Shown piece by piece: positions 35,888 through 44,982 of a stretch of 64,000 bases of DNA (within the stretch, counting starts at the first letter, position 1; the number at the start of each line of letters is the position of its first letter). Source of the stretch: Xylophilus rhododendri. Lineage in GTDB: Bacteria > Pseudomonadota > Gammaproteobacteria > Burkholderiales > Burkholderiaceae_C. Made by a program: the position numbers and the translations under genes. Where the stretch lies: the NCBI RefSeq assembly GCF_009906855.1, contig NZ_CP047650.1, positions 2,542,001 through 2,606,000 of the forward strand, written 5' to 3'. Below the pieces are notes generated by a model, which did no database searches, was not told the DNA's origin, and saw only the letters and a list, made by a program, of their open reading frames with translations.

Positions 35888-35980
35888 TTAATAGTCGTAG
35901 CAGCGCTCGAGAGCATTGACGAGCGCGGTCAAGGCCACTAGGCCCATCACACCTGCGACGCTCCACAAAACCCATTCCAT
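35888..35980 (-). CDS. 30-aa single-pass membrane microprotein
   Basis: This short ORF begins MEWVLWSVAG, continues with a hydrophobic helix (residues about 3-23) and ends in the polar tail ALERCYDY. A strong GAGGGG Shine-Dalgarno lies 9 nt before the ATG at 35980, and the hydrophobic-then-charged design is that of genuine bacterial microproteins such as KdpF or CydX. Neither cytochrome bd nor kdp genes are nearby, so no function is assigned. It lies 108 bp upstream of the katE start on the same strand and may share regulation with it. About 215 bp upstream of it (35981-36197) no gene is seen. Confidence 0.6.
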   Translation of the reverse strand: MEWVLWSVAGVMGLVALTALVNALERCYDY

Positions 35981-36197
35981 GGTGATACCCCTCGATGCAA
36001 ACGCTGCCGCCAAAACTTTTTTCGGCTGACGCAGCCCTGCTTTTGCAGTGCTTCTCAGCCTTGAAGAAAGGTTAATGGCAGGTAAACACGGCAACCGTAG
36101 CCGTAAGCGCGCGGGGTTTGTGGGCAATCGCGGGGTCGCGATGTCAGCGCGGTCCCACAGTCGCCGCGCCTATGGGGCCAGCCCTTTTTGCGATAGC

Positions 36198-36887
36198 TCA
36201 GCCGCGCAGCTGGGCGCGCATCGAATCGATCACGGCGCGGTAGTCGGGCTTGCCGAAGATGGCGCTGCCGGCCACGAAGGTGTCGGCTCCCGCGGCGGCC
36301 ACGCGGGCGATGTTGTCGGGCTTGATGCCGCCGTCGACTTCCAGGCGGATGTCCTTGCCGCTGGCATCGATGCGCTTTCTCACCAGCTCGATCTTGCGCA
36401 GGGCCGAGTCGATGAAGCTCTGGCCGCCGAAGCCGGGGTTCACACTCATGATGAGGATCAGGTCCAGGTCCTCGATGGTCCAGTCCAGCACGTCGAGCGG
36501 CGTGCCGGGGTTGAACACCAGGCCGGCCTTGACGCCCTTGGAGCGGATCGCCTGCACGCTGCGGTGCACATGCTCGCTGGCCTCGGGATGGAAGCTGATG
36601 AAGTCGGCGCCTGCATCGGCGAAGGCCGCCGCCAGGGCATCGACCGGCTTGACCATCAGGTGCACATCGATCGGCACCGCCACGCCGTCGGGCGTCTTCG
36701 CATGCGGCTTGAGCGCCTGGCAGACCATGGGGCCGAAGGTCAGGTTGGGCACGTAATGGTTGTCCATCACATCGAAATGGATCCAGTCGGCGCCGGCGGC
36801 GACCACGCCGGACACCTCCTGGCCCAGGCGGGCGAAGTCGGCGGAGAGGATGGAGGGGGCGATGCGGTAGGTTCGGTCGGCGCTCAT
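36198..36887 (-). CDS. rpe: Ribulose-phosphate 3-epimerase
   Basis: This 229-aa TIM-barrel epimerase interconverts ribulose-5-P and xylulose-5-[12 protein letters not shown], the metal-binding [16 protein letters not shown] and the [10 protein letters not shown] and EVDGGI segments are all in place. I use the ATG at 36887. It diverges from apaG across 66 bp. It is usually first in an rpe-gph-trp arrangement, which is broken here. Confidence 0.97.
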   Translation of the reverse strand: MSADRTYRIAPSILSADFARLGQEVSGVVAAGADWIHFDVMDNHYVPNLTFGPMVCQALKPHAKTPDGVAVPIDVHLMVKPVDALAAAFADAGADFISFHPEASEHVHRSVQAIRSKGVKAGLVFNPGTPLDVLDWTIEDLDLILIMSVNPGFGGQSFIDSALRKIELVRKRIDASGKDIRLEVDGGIKPDNIARVAAAGADTFVAGSAIFGKPDYRAVIDSMRAQLRG

Positions 36888-36953
36888 GGCCGCGATTCTC
36901 GCAGGAGTGGGGATGCTGACATGGCGCGCGGCGCCACGCACTAATATCGCCGG

Positions 36954-37358
36954 ATGCCGAACTACCAGTTCACCGTGGCCGTCGCGCCGCAGTACCTCCC
37001 CGATCGCTCGGCCCCGGAAGACCAGCTCTTCGGGTTCGCCTACACCATCACCATCACCAATACCGGCGACATCGCCGCGCAGCTGATCGCGCGGCACTGG
37101 ATCATCCGCGACTTCCAGGGCCGCAGCGAAGAGGTCAAGGGCCTGGGCGTGGTCGGCCAGCAGCCGCTGCTGCAGCCGGGCGAATCCTTCCGCTACACCA
37201 GCGGCTGCCAGCTGCGCGCCTCCAGCGGCACCATGCACGGCAGCTATTTCTGCGTGGCCGAGGACGCCCATCGCTTCGAGGTGCCGGTGCCCCTGTTCGT
37301 GCTGGAGGCCGATGCGCCGCCGGGCGCCGACGGCGGCGCCGCCCGCGTGCTGCACTGA
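36954..37358 (+). CDS. apaG: ApaG family protein (Co2+/Mg2+ efflux protein ApaG)
   Basis: This 134-aa fibronectin-type-III-like protein has [36 protein letters not shown] and [18 protein letters not shown], which together define ApaG. A short Gly/Ala-rich tail extends beyond the domain. The molecular role is uncertain; in enterobacteria it lies with ksgA-apaH, here with rpe and the PF10136 protein. Its TGA overlaps the next ATG. Confidence 0.95.
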   Translation: MPNYQFTVAVAPQYLPDRSAPEDQLFGFAYTITITNTGDIAAQLIARHWIIRDFQGRSEEVKGLGVVGQQPLLQPGESFRYTSGCQLRASSGTMHGSYFCVAEDAHRFEVPVPLFVLEADAPPGADGGAARVLH

Positions 37359-39412
37359 TGTCCAAGCGCGATCTGCAAAGCCTGCTCGACACCCTCGACC
37401 CGCAGGCCCCCCTGGCCGACCGCCACCTGTGGCTGATCGGCCTGTTCGAATGGATACGCGGCAAGAGCAGCAATCCGCAGGCCGCCGTCAGCCGGGTGCA
37501 GCTGCTGCTCGATGCGCTGGCCACCCAGCCGGCGGCGCGCCAGCGCCTGGTGCAGTGGTGGCGGGTGCTGCTGGAAAACGTGGACGTCACCTCGCTGCTG
37601 GCCGATTTCGGCTTCGCCCCGCGCACCGCCTTCTTCAGCGAATTCGCCGACCGCATGCGCAGGAAGCTGCTGCCGGCCAGCCCCGAGACCCGCGACGCCG
37701 CCGAGCTGTTCCCGCTGGTGCTGCCCGAGGCCTTCGATGCGCAGTGGATCGCCGCGCTCGACGAGCACCAGCTCGCCCGCATCGCCGCGCTGCTGGCGCC
37801 CGACGAGCTCGAAGGCGCCGACAGCGCGGCCTCCGCCCGGCCGGCCGCCAGCGCCTGGCAGCATCTGCTGCTCGACGCGATCACCTACTGCGCCGGCCAG
37901 GTGGTGGCCACCGGTTTCTCGCCCGAGCTGCGGCTGCGCATGGCGGATTCGGCCCAGCAGGCCCGGCCCTTCCAGGGCGTGATGATGGATGTGGAATGGC
38001 TGCGCCTGGAGGTGCTGCGCCGCCCGCGCGACGGCGAGGCGCTGGCCGCCGCCGTGCAGCAGCTGCGCGAGCGGCTCGATGCCTGCCGCCAGGCGGCCAA
38101 CGGCGTCTATGCGCACCTGGAGGACAACGGCATCTCGGTCGGCCTGGTGTTCCGCCTGCGCCAGCTGCGCGCCCGCCTGCTGCGCATCCGCGAGCTGCTC
38201 GACTGCGTGCTCTCCGACAGCCCGCCGCAGGCCGGCGCCCGGCTGCTGGCGCGGCTGGTGCTGGTCGGCCAGGAGCGGCGCAGCGTGCGGGCGCTGGTCG
38301 CCGCCAACTCCTCGCTGCTGGCCGCCAAGGTGGCCGAACGCAGCGCCGAGACCGGCGAGCACTACATCACCCGCGACGCCGCCTCCTACCGCCGCATGCT
38401 GCGCCAAGCCGCCGGCGGCGGCGTGCTGACCGCCGGCACGGTGATCGGCAAATTCGGCATCGGCCTGCTGGGCTTGTCGGCCTTCTGGGGCGGCGTGTGG
38501 TCCAGCGCGCTCTATGGCGGCAGCTTCGTGCTGATCCAGTTGCTGCACTGCACCCTGGCCACCAAGCAGCCGGCCATGACCGCGCCGGCCATGGCGGCGC
38601 GGCTGCGGCAGATCGAGAACCAGGCCGGGGTGGAACGCTTCGTCGACGAGGTCACCCACCTGGTGCGCTCGCAGGTCGCCGCGGTGCTGGGCAATGTGCT
38701 GACCGTGTTCCCGGTGATGCTGCTGCTGGCCTGGGCCATCCAGGCAGTGGCGGGCGCGCCGCTGGTGCGGCCCGGCGAGGCGGCGCACACGCTGGCCTCG
38801 CTCAACGTGCTGGGCCCGACCGCCCTGTTCGCCGCCTTCACCGGCGTGCTGCTGTTCTGCGCCAGCATCGTCGCCGGCTGGGCCGAGAACTGGTTCGTGC
38901 TGCACCACCTGGAGTCGGCCATGCGTTTCAACCCGGCCATCATCCGGCTGCTGGGCCAGGCGCGGGCAGCGCGCTGGGCGCATTTCATGCGCGAGAACAT
39001 CTCCGGCTTCGCCTCCAACATCTCGCTCGGCCTGATGCTGGGCATGGTGCCGCCCCTGCTGGGTTTCGTCGGCATCGGGCTGGAGGCGCGGCATGTCACG
39101 CTGTCCACCGGCCAGATCGCCGGCGCGGCCGTCACCTACGGCCTGGGCGTGGTGCACCTGAAGGCCTTCTGGCTGTGCATCGCGGCGATTCCGCTGATCG
39201 GCGCGCTGAACCTGACGGTGAGTTTCGCCCTGGCCTTCCAGGTGGCGCTGCGGGCGCAGAACGTGGGCAGCCCGGCACGGGCGCGCATCCGCGGCGCGAT
39301 CTGGCGGCGGCTGCTGAAGCGGCCGCTGTCCTTCTTCCTGCCGGCGCGCGCAGACAAGGCGCCGCCGCCCTCCACCCTGCCGCCGGCCGACGACCGCATC
39401 GACCCGCGCTGA
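37358..39412 (+). CDS. PF10136-family ('site-specific recombinase', Gcr-like) membrane protein
   Basis: This 684-aa protein is coupled to apaG by a TGATG overlap. The first about 340 residues are soluble and helical. From about residue 355 there are several membrane segments (for example 365-390, 445-470, 480-505 and 555-600). The family is labelled 'site-specific recombinase' after a gonococcal protein, but I see no Ser- or Tyr-recombinase catalytic motif and the C-terminal half is clearly integral membrane, so the name should not be taken as function. The apaG link is seen widely in Burkholderiales. Confidence 0.75.
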   Translation: MSKRDLQSLLDTLDPQAPLADRHLWLIGLFEWIRGKSSNPQAAVSRVQLLLDALATQPAARQRLVQWWRVLLENVDVTSLLADFGFAPRTAFFSEFADRMRRKLLPASPETRDAAELFPLVLPEAFDAQWIAALDEHQLARIAALLAPDELEGADSAASARPAASAWQHLLLDAITYCAGQVVATGFSPELRLRMADSAQQARPFQGVMMDVEWLRLEVLRRPRDGEALAAAVQQLRERLDACRQAANGVYAHLEDNGISVGLVFRLRQLRARLLRIRELLDCVLSDSPPQAGARLLARLVLVGQERRSVRALVAANSSLLAAKVAERSAETGEHYITRDAASYRRMLRQAAGGGVLTAGTVIGKFGIGLLGLSAFWGGVWSSALYGGSFVLIQLLHCTLATKQPAMTAPAMAARLRQIENQAGVERFVDEVTHLVRSQVAAVLGNVLTVFPVMLLLAWAIQAVAGAPLVRPGEAAHTLASLNVLGPTALFAAFTGVLLFCASIVAGWAENWFVLHHLESAMRFNPAIIRLLGQARAARWAHFMRENISGFASNISLGLMLGMVPPLLGFVGIGLEARHVTLSTGQIAGAAVTYGLGVVHLKAFWLCIAAIPLIGALNLTVSFALAFQVALRAQNVGSPARARIRGAIWRRLLKRPLSFFLPARADKAPPPSTLPPADDRIDPR

Positions 39413-39419
39413 AACGCGC

Positions 39420-40655
39420 TCAGGCGCGTTTGGCGGCGTACATGGCGGCGTCGGCCTGGCGCATCAGGTCGGCGGCGTCGCGCGCATCCTCGGGATAGAA
39501 GGCCGTGCCTATGCTCACCGACACCCGCACGCTGGCGCCGCCGTGGAGCGCCAGGGGCTCGGCCATGCTGGCGAAGATGGCCTCGGCCACCCGGCGGGCG
39601 TCGTCGCGGCCGTGCAGGCCGTCGAGCAGCACGGCGAACTCGTCACCGCCCATGCGGGCCACCACGTCCTGCTCGCGCAGCGGGCGGCGGATGCGGCTGG
39701 CGATGGCCACCAGCACCAGATCGCCGGCTTCGTGGCCGTGGCGGTCGTTGATCTGCTTGAAGCCGTCGCCGTCCAGGAACATCACCGCCAGATGGCCGCC
39801 GCTGGCCTCGGCGCGGGCGATGGCGCCGGCCAGGCGCGATTCGAAGAAGCCGCGGTTGTGCAGCCCGGTCAGGCTGTCGGTGCTGGCCTGCAGGCTCAGG
39901 TGCGCGTTCTCCTGCTGCAGGCCTTGCTGGCGTGCCTGCAGCTCGGCCAGCAGGGCGTTGACGTCCTCGCCCAGTTCGTGGAATTCGGCGATGCGCGCGG
40001 CCGGCACCCGGCGGTCCAGGCTGCGCTCGATGCGGCCGGAACGCGCCACCGCCGTCAGCTCGCGCAGCGGCGCCAGGATCTTGCCCAGCACCCGCTGCAT
40101 CGCCGAGGCCGCGGCCAGCGCGCTCAGCAACAGGCAGGCCAGGATGGCCGCCGCGCCGCCCAGCACGAAGCCCACCAGCCCGCCGCCGGCGCTGCGCAGC
40201 ACCACCCGGCCTATCGTCACCCGGCCGTGGCGCACCGGCACCTCCACCGAAGGCGGCAGCAGCGCGGCGGCCAGATGCGCCTGCAGCCAGCTCCAGGGGG
40301 TGGCCGCGGGCCGGCTCCAGCGCACCAGCAGGCGGCCGTCCTCGTCGTAGACCCAGGCCTGCGACACGTCCTCGGCATCGACGATCAGCGCCACCGCCTC
40401 CGAGGCCGCCGCCTGGTCATGGAAGACGATGGCCGCCTCCAGCGTGTAGCTGACCGAGCGCGCCACCAGCTGCAGGTTGGCCGTCGTCTGGCTGCGCAGC
40501 ACCAGGCCGCCGAAGAGGATCAGCAGGCAGCCGGCCAGCAGCACCGCCATGACGGCCACCGCCAGCAGGGCGCGGCGCAGCACCTGCTGCAGCGAGCGGC
40601 GCACCGGCGGGGTGGCCGGCGCGGCGCTTACGGGGGGCGTGGCCAGCAGCGTCAT
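39420..40655 (-). CDS. YfiN-like membrane diguanylate cyclase
   Basis: This 411-aa protein has two membrane helices (about 30-55 and 165-190) bracketing a periplasmic CHASE8-like sensor segment (LVARSVSYTLEAAIVFHD), then HAMP and a GGDEF domain (about 255-410). The active-site motif is GGDEF within RMGGDEFAVLL, and REQD upstream is a product-inhibition I-site. It should make c-di-GMP. The ATG at 40655 overlaps the yfiR-like stop (ATGA). In Pseudomonas and E. coli YfiR is the periplasmic inhibitor of YfiN, so this is a YfiR-YfiN module; the third partner YfiB is not adjacent. Confidence 0.88.
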   Translation of the reverse strand: MTLLATPPVSAAPATPPVRRSLQQVLRRALLAVAVMAVLLAGCLLILFGGLVLRSQTTANLQLVARSVSYTLEAAIVFHDQAAASEAVALIVDAEDVSQAWVYDEDGRLLVRWSRPAATPWSWLQAHLAAALLPPSVEVPVRHGRVTIGRVVLRSAGGGLVGFVLGGAAAILACLLLSALAAASAMQRVLGKILAPLRELTAVARSGRIERSLDRRVPAARIAEFHELGEDVNALLAELQARQQGLQQENAHLSLQASTDSLTGLHNRGFFESRLAGAIARAEASGGHLAVMFLDGDGFKQINDRHGHEAGDLVLVAIASRIRRPLREQDVVARMGGDEFAVLLDGLHGRDDARRVAEAIFASMAEPLALHGGASVRVSVSIGTAFYPEDARDAADLMRQADAAMYAAKRA

Positions 40656-41263
40656 CGTCGGTGCTCCAGGTTGCGGCTGAGCTTGAGCAGCCCCGGCTCG
40701 ACCCGCACGCCGCTCTGCGCCAGCGAGCGCAGGTCCACCTCGAAGCTGACGCCCGACAGGCGGATGTCCAGGCAGATCACGCTGGCGCCGCCGCAGCCGG
40801 CATGGCGCTCGCCGACGGTCAGCTCGGGCCGGCCGACGATGCGGCGCGCCACCTCGCGCTGCTCCTCGCGCGACATGCGGCCCAGGTAGAGCGCGTCGCA
40901 GTCGGCCGCCACATCCACCGGCGCCCGCTGGCGCACCAACACCTGCCGACCGCCGGCCTGCGCCACATGGCGGGTGGTCAGCAGGGCATCGGCATACAGC
41001 GTGCTGCCCACCACGCACAGCCGCACCCGGGACGGATCGCCCGGCCAGTGCGCGAAGCTGAGGATGCCCAGCGTGGTCGCCGCCACCGCATGCGCGGTGC
41101 GCTCCTGCTCGGTGGCGTCCAGCGGCGCCGGATGCGGCAAGGCCTCGGCCAGCACCGAGAAGCCGGCCACGGCCGCCAGCACCACGCAGGCCGGCATGGC
41201 GGCGGCCAGGCGGCGCCGCGAAGGCCCGGCGGATGGGGTCGACCCTGGTCCACGACAGTGCAT
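40652..41263 (-). CDS. YfiR-family periplasmic repressor of diguanylate cyclase
   Basis: This 203-aa protein has an N-terminal hydrophobic export segment (about 22-41). The DUF4154/YfiR domain follows: GILSFAHWPGDPSRVRLCVVG, then GRPELTVGE, CGGASVICLDI and FEVDLRSLAQSGVRVEPGLLKLSR at the end. The Cys pattern matches the redox-sensitive disulfides reported for YfiR. It probably binds and inhibits the YfiN-like cyclase encoded directly downstream. The start is the ATG at 41263; the ATG at residue 23 is an alternative. Confidence 0.85.
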   Translation of the reverse strand: MHCRGPGSTPSAGPSRRRLAAAMPACVVLAAVAGFSVLAEALPHPAPLDATEQERTAHAVAATTLGILSFAHWPGDPSRVRLCVVGSTLYADALLTTRHVAQAGGRQVLVRQRAPVDVAADCDALYLGRMSREEQREVARRIVGRPELTVGERHAGCGGASVICLDIRLSGVSFEVDLRSLAQSGVRVEPGLLKLSRNLEHRR

Positions 41264-41499
41264 GAAATGGCAAGCTCCTCGACAACCATGTCCGATCACG
41301 CCGCTGCGGCAGCCCGCAAGCGTTAAAGTGCGTCGCCTGACGCCACGGGCCCAGGACCTGCCACGGCCGGTCCGGCGCCCGTCTCTTCCCTGCCTCTCGC
41401 ATGGCCTTCGCGCCACCGGCCCCCGGTGCGCGGCGGCTGCGTTCAGCGGCCGCGACCGGCCCCTGGCCCTCGCCCCGTGCCCAGCGCCTCTTGCACCCC

Positions 41500-42795
41500 A
41501 TGAACGACCTCGTCACCGTCTGGATCGAATGGCTCCGGCCCTCGATCGGCCTCACCACCGTCCAATGGTCGCTGCTGCTGGCGGCCGCCTCGGCCATCGG
41601 CTATTTGCTGCACCGCTTCACCGGCCTGCCCAAGGTCATGGGATATGCGCTCGCCGGCAGTGTCGCCGGCTTCGCGGGCTTCGGAAGCGCCGCGCCATGG
41701 CCCCTTCGGGGCAATGGCCTGTTCCTGCTGGAGCTGGGCATCGCCGTCGTCCTGTTCGAGGCCGGCGGCCGGGTGCCGCTGCGCTGGTTCCGCCACAACC
41801 CCATGGTGCTGGTGCAGAGCGTGGCCGAATCGGCGCTGACCTATGCGGCCGTCGCCCTGGCGCTGCACTGGATGGGCCTGCGCCCGGCCGTCTACGGCCC
41901 GCTGGCGATGGTGGCGGTGGCCGCCTCGCCGGCCGTGCTGGCGCGGGTGGCGGCCGATGCCGGCGCCAGCGGCCCGGTGACCGACCGTGCCATGGTGCTG
42001 GCCACGCTCAGCACCCTGTACGCGCTGGCCATCGGCACCGCCCAGGCCGAGCTGCTGGCGCGCGAGGAGCTGCGCCTGCTGGCCACCATCGGCCCCGCGG
42101 CGCTGGTGCTGGGCCTGTCGGTGGCGGTGGGCGCGGCCCTGGCGCTGGCGCTGCGGCTGGCGCTGCGGGTGATGAGCCCGGCCAGCGAGAACACCTCCAT
42201 CCTGCTGCTGGCGCTGATCGCCGCGGCCGCCGGCATCGCCTCGCACCTGGGCGGCTCGGCGCCGCTGGCCGCGCTGCTCGGCGGCATGCTGCTCAAGCAG
42301 TTCGCGCCGCGGCCCTGGTCCTGGCCGCGCCAGCTGGGCAGCGCGGCATCGCTCTTGACCATGCTGATGTTCGTGCTGGTGTCGGTGGTCACCGCGCGGG
42401 CCGACTGGCACCTGTCGGCCCTGCTGCTGGTGGCCGTGCTGGTGGGCGCCCGCGCCGTCGCCAAGATCGGCGGCGTGGTGCTGGGCAAGGTGGGCAGCGG
42501 CATCAACTGGCGCCAGGCCTGGTGGGTGGGCTGCGCGCTGACGCCCATGTCCTCGATCGCCCTGCTGGTCGCCTCGCAATACGCCCAGGTGCCCGGCGCC
42601 GCCTCGCGCCAGATGAGCGGCATCGCCCTGCCCGCCATCCTGGTGCTGGAACTGCTGGGCGGGGTGCTGGCCACGGTGGCCCTGCACCGGGCGCGCGAGG
42701 CCTCGCATCCCTGGCTGCCGCGCCGGGCCGGACGACCGCCGCAGGCCGCGCCCGCGCCGCTGCCCGCCGACGCAGGAGACGACCATGGCGCTTGA
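41500..42795 (+). CDS. CPA2-family cation/proton antiporter
   Basis: This 431-aa integral membrane protein has about 11-12 hydrophobic segments and the monovalent cation:proton antiporter-2 pattern ([33 protein letters not shown], the discontinuous helix [12 protein letters not shown]). It lacks the TrkA-N (RCK) domain of KefB/KefC. It may exchange Na+ or K+ for protons. I start at the ATG at 41500 (MNDLVTVW); an upstream ATG at 41401 is possible. It overlaps the YbdK gene by 11 bp, so they are coupled. Confidence 0.82.
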   Translation: MNDLVTVWIEWLRPSIGLTTVQWSLLLAAASAIGYLLHRFTGLPKVMGYALAGSVAGFAGFGSAAPWPLRGNGLFLLELGIAVVLFEAGGRVPLRWFRHNPMVLVQSVAESALTYAAVALALHWMGLRPAVYGPLAMVAVAASPAVLARVAADAGASGPVTDRAMVLATLSTLYALAIGTAQAELLAREELRLLATIGPAALVLGLSVAVGAALALALRLALRVMSPASENTSILLLALIAAAAGIASHLGGSAPLAALLGGMLLKQFAPRPWSWPRQLGSAASLLTMLMFVLVSVVTARADWHLSALLLVAVLVGARAVAKIGGVVLGKVGSGINWRQAWWVGCALTPMSSIALLVASQYAQVPGAASRQMSGIALPAILVLELLGGVLATVALHRAREASHPWLPRRAGRPPQAAPAPLPADAGDDHGA

Positions 42796-43906
42796 AGCCT
42801 TCACCCCTTCGAAAGCCCTGACGCTGGGCGTGGAGCTGGAGCTGCAGCTGGTCAACACCCACGACTACGACCTGGCCCCCTACGCCGAGAACATGCTGCG
42901 CCTGATGCGCGCCCACAAGCTGCCCGGCAGCGTGGTGCCGGAGATGACCTCGAGCATGATCGAGATCTCCACCGGCATCTGCCAGGATGCGGGCCAGGTG
43001 CTGGACGAACTCTCCACCATCCGCGACGCCCTGGTGCGCAGCGCCGACAAGCTCAACATCGCGGTGGCCGGCGGCGGCACCCATCCCTTCCAGGTCTGGC
43101 ACGAGCAGCGCATCTACGACCGGCCGCGTTTCCGCGAGCTGTCGGCGCTGTACGGCTACCTGACCAAGCAGTTCACCATCTTCGGCCAGCATGTGCACAT
43201 CGGCTGCCCGGACGCGGATGCCGCCCTGCTGATGCTGCACCGCATGTCGCGCTACATACCGCACTTCATCGCGCTGTCGGCTTCCAGCCCCTATGTGCAG
43301 GGGCAGGACACCCAGTTCGATTCCGCGCGCCTGAACTCGGTGGCTGCCTTCCCGCTGGCCGGCCGCGCGCCCTTCCACCTGGACTGGGCCGACTTCGAGA
43401 AATTCTTCGCCAAGATGGCGCGCACCGGCGTGGTCGGCGACATGAAGGATTTCTACTGGGACATCCGGCCCAAACCCAGCTTCGGCACCATCGAGATCCG
43501 CGTCTTCGACACCCCGCTCACCATCGAGCGCGCCGCGGCGCTCGCCGGCTACGTGCAGGCCCTGGGCGCCTGGTTCCTGGCCGAGCAGCCCTTCATGCCG
43601 GACGAGGACGACTACCTCGTCTACAGCACCAACCGCTTCCACGCCTGCCGCTTCGGTCTGGACGGCAACTACGTGGACCCGGGCAGCGGCGACCACATGC
43701 CGCTGCGCGACCACATCCTGCTGACCCTGCACCGCATCGGCCGCCATGCGCAAGGCCCCGGCGGCGAAGCCGCCCTGCACCTGCTGCGCGCCAGCGTGGC
43801 CGAGGGCATGAACGACGCCCACTGGCTGCGCCGCTGCCAGCAGCAGGAGCAGCTGCTGGCCGAGACCACCCGGCAGGCGACCCGGCTGTTCCGGGGGGCG
43901 CGCTAG
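42785..43906 (+). CDS. YbdK-family carboxylate-amine ligase (GCS2-like)
   Basis: This 373-aa protein of the GCS2/YbdK family has [11 protein letters not shown] at the start, [16 protein letters not shown] and QHVHIGCPD, all parts of the ATP-grasp-like glutamate-cysteine ligase 2 fold. Family members have weak glutamate-cysteine ligase activity; the true substrate is unknown. Overlap with the antiporter gene suggests joint expression, and glutathione-gated cation export systems provide a tempting functional link, but that is inference. Confidence 0.87.
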   Translation: MALEAFTPSKALTLGVELELQLVNTHDYDLAPYAENMLRLMRAHKLPGSVVPEMTSSMIEISTGICQDAGQVLDELSTIRDALVRSADKLNIAVAGGGTHPFQVWHEQRIYDRPRFRELSALYGYLTKQFTIFGQHVHIGCPDADAALLMLHRMSRYIPHFIALSASSPYVQGQDTQFDSARLNSVAAFPLAGRAPFHLDWADFEKFFAKMARTGVVGDMKDFYWDIRPKPSFGTIEIRVFDTPLTIERAAALAGYVQALGAWFLAEQPFMPDEDDYLVYSTNRFHACRFGLDGNYVDPGSGDHMPLRDHILLTLHRIGRHAQGPGGEAALHLLRASVAEGMNDAHWLRRCQQQEQLLAETTRQATRLFRGAR

Positions 43907-43964
43907 GCGCGTGCCGCTGGCCTGGGGCTTGCTTCGTTCCCCGATCCCCTTCACAGGAACTCCG

Positions 43965-44972
43965 ATGACCCAGATCGTTCGTCTCCTGCGCCGGCGCCTG
44001 CCGCCGCCCACCCTGCTGCTGCTGGCGCTGTGCAGCCTGCTGCCCCTGCCCGGCAGGGCCGCGGAACCGGCCGCCTGGCCCACACGCGCCATCCGCATCG
44101 TCGTGCCCTTCCCGGCCGGTGGTTATGCCGACAACCTGGCGCGCGTCATCGCGACGGACATGTCGAACACCTTCGGCCAGCCCGTGCTGGTGGACAACCG
44201 CCCCGGCGCCGGCGGCAACATCGGTGCCGACCTGGTGGCCAAGAGCGCGCCCGACGGCTACACGGTGGTCATGGGCACCATCGGCACCCATGCCGTCAAC
44301 CCCTGGATATATCCCAGGATGCCCTTCAACGCGGCCACCGATTTCGCGCCGGTCGCCTTCGTGGCCGATGCCGAGAGCGTGCTGGTGGTGAACCCCGCCG
44401 TGCCGGCGCGCTCGGTGCAGGAACTCATCGCCCTGGCCCGGGCCAGGCCGGGCGACCTGACCTTCGCCTCGGGCGGCCCGGGCACCACCGGCCATCTGGC
44501 GGGCGAGCTGTTCAAGGCGGTGACACACACCTTCATCACCCACATCCCCTACAAAGGCAATGTGCCGGCGCTGACCGATCTGGTGGCGGGCCAGGTCTCG
44601 CTCTCCTTCGCCACCCTGCAACCCGCCCTGCCCTTCATCACCGCCGGCAAGCTGATCCCGCTGGCCACCCTGGGCACCAGCCGGGCGGCGGCCCTGCCCG
44701 CGGTGCCGACGCTGGCAGAAGCCGGCCTGAAGAACTTCGAGGTGCGCAACTGGACCGGCATGCTCGCGCCCGCCGGCACGCCCGCCGCCATCACCCAGAA
44801 GCTGGCCCAGGAGGTGGACAAGGCCCTGAGCGCCCCCGCCGTGCGCCAGACGATGGCCGCGCAGGGCCTGAGCTACACCAAGATGGGGCCGGAAGCCTTC
44901 GGCCAGTTCATCCAGTCCGAGTCCGCGAAATGGGCCGCCGTCGTGAAGGCCGCCAACGTGAAGGCGGACTGA
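43965..44972 (+). CDS. Bug/TctC-family tripartite transporter substrate-binding protein
   Basis: This 335-aa protein has a signal peptide (about 1-32, RRR then leucine-rich, cleavage near GRAAEP). The Bug fold follows with IRIVVPFPAGGYADN, VDNRPGAGGNIGAD and HIPYKGNVPALTDLVAGQV, the hallmark motifs. It should bind a carboxylated solute in the periplasm for a TctAB permease. No tctA or tctB lies nearby, as is usual for the expanded Bug sets of Comamonadaceae and Bordetella. Start ATG 43965. Confidence 0.9.
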   Translation: MTQIVRLLRRRLPPPTLLLLALCSLLPLPGRAAEPAAWPTRAIRIVVPFPAGGYADNLARVIATDMSNTFGQPVLVDNRPGAGGNIGADLVAKSAPDGYTVVMGTIGTHAVNPWIYPRMPFNAATDFAPVAFVADAESVLVVNPAVPARSVQELIALARARPGDLTFASGGPGTTGHLAGELFKAVTHTFITHIPYKGNVPALTDLVAGQVSLSFATLQPALPFITAGKLIPLATLGTSRAAALPAVPTLAEAGLKNFEVRNWTGMLAPAGTPAAITQKLAQEVDKALSAPAVRQTMAAQGLSYTKMGPEAFGQFIQSESAKWAAVVKAANVKAD

Positions 44973-44982
44973 AGCTGCGGCC

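Noticed and set aside
36048..36197. Small basic ORF on the plus strand (MAGKHGNRSRKRAG...)
   Set aside because: No Shine-Dalgarno, runs into the 3' end of rpe antisense, and composition is explained by random high-GC sequence.
37358..39412. Mobile-element recombinase
   Set aside because: Despite the family name, there are membrane helices, no catalytic recombinase motif, and a conserved housekeeping position next to apaG.
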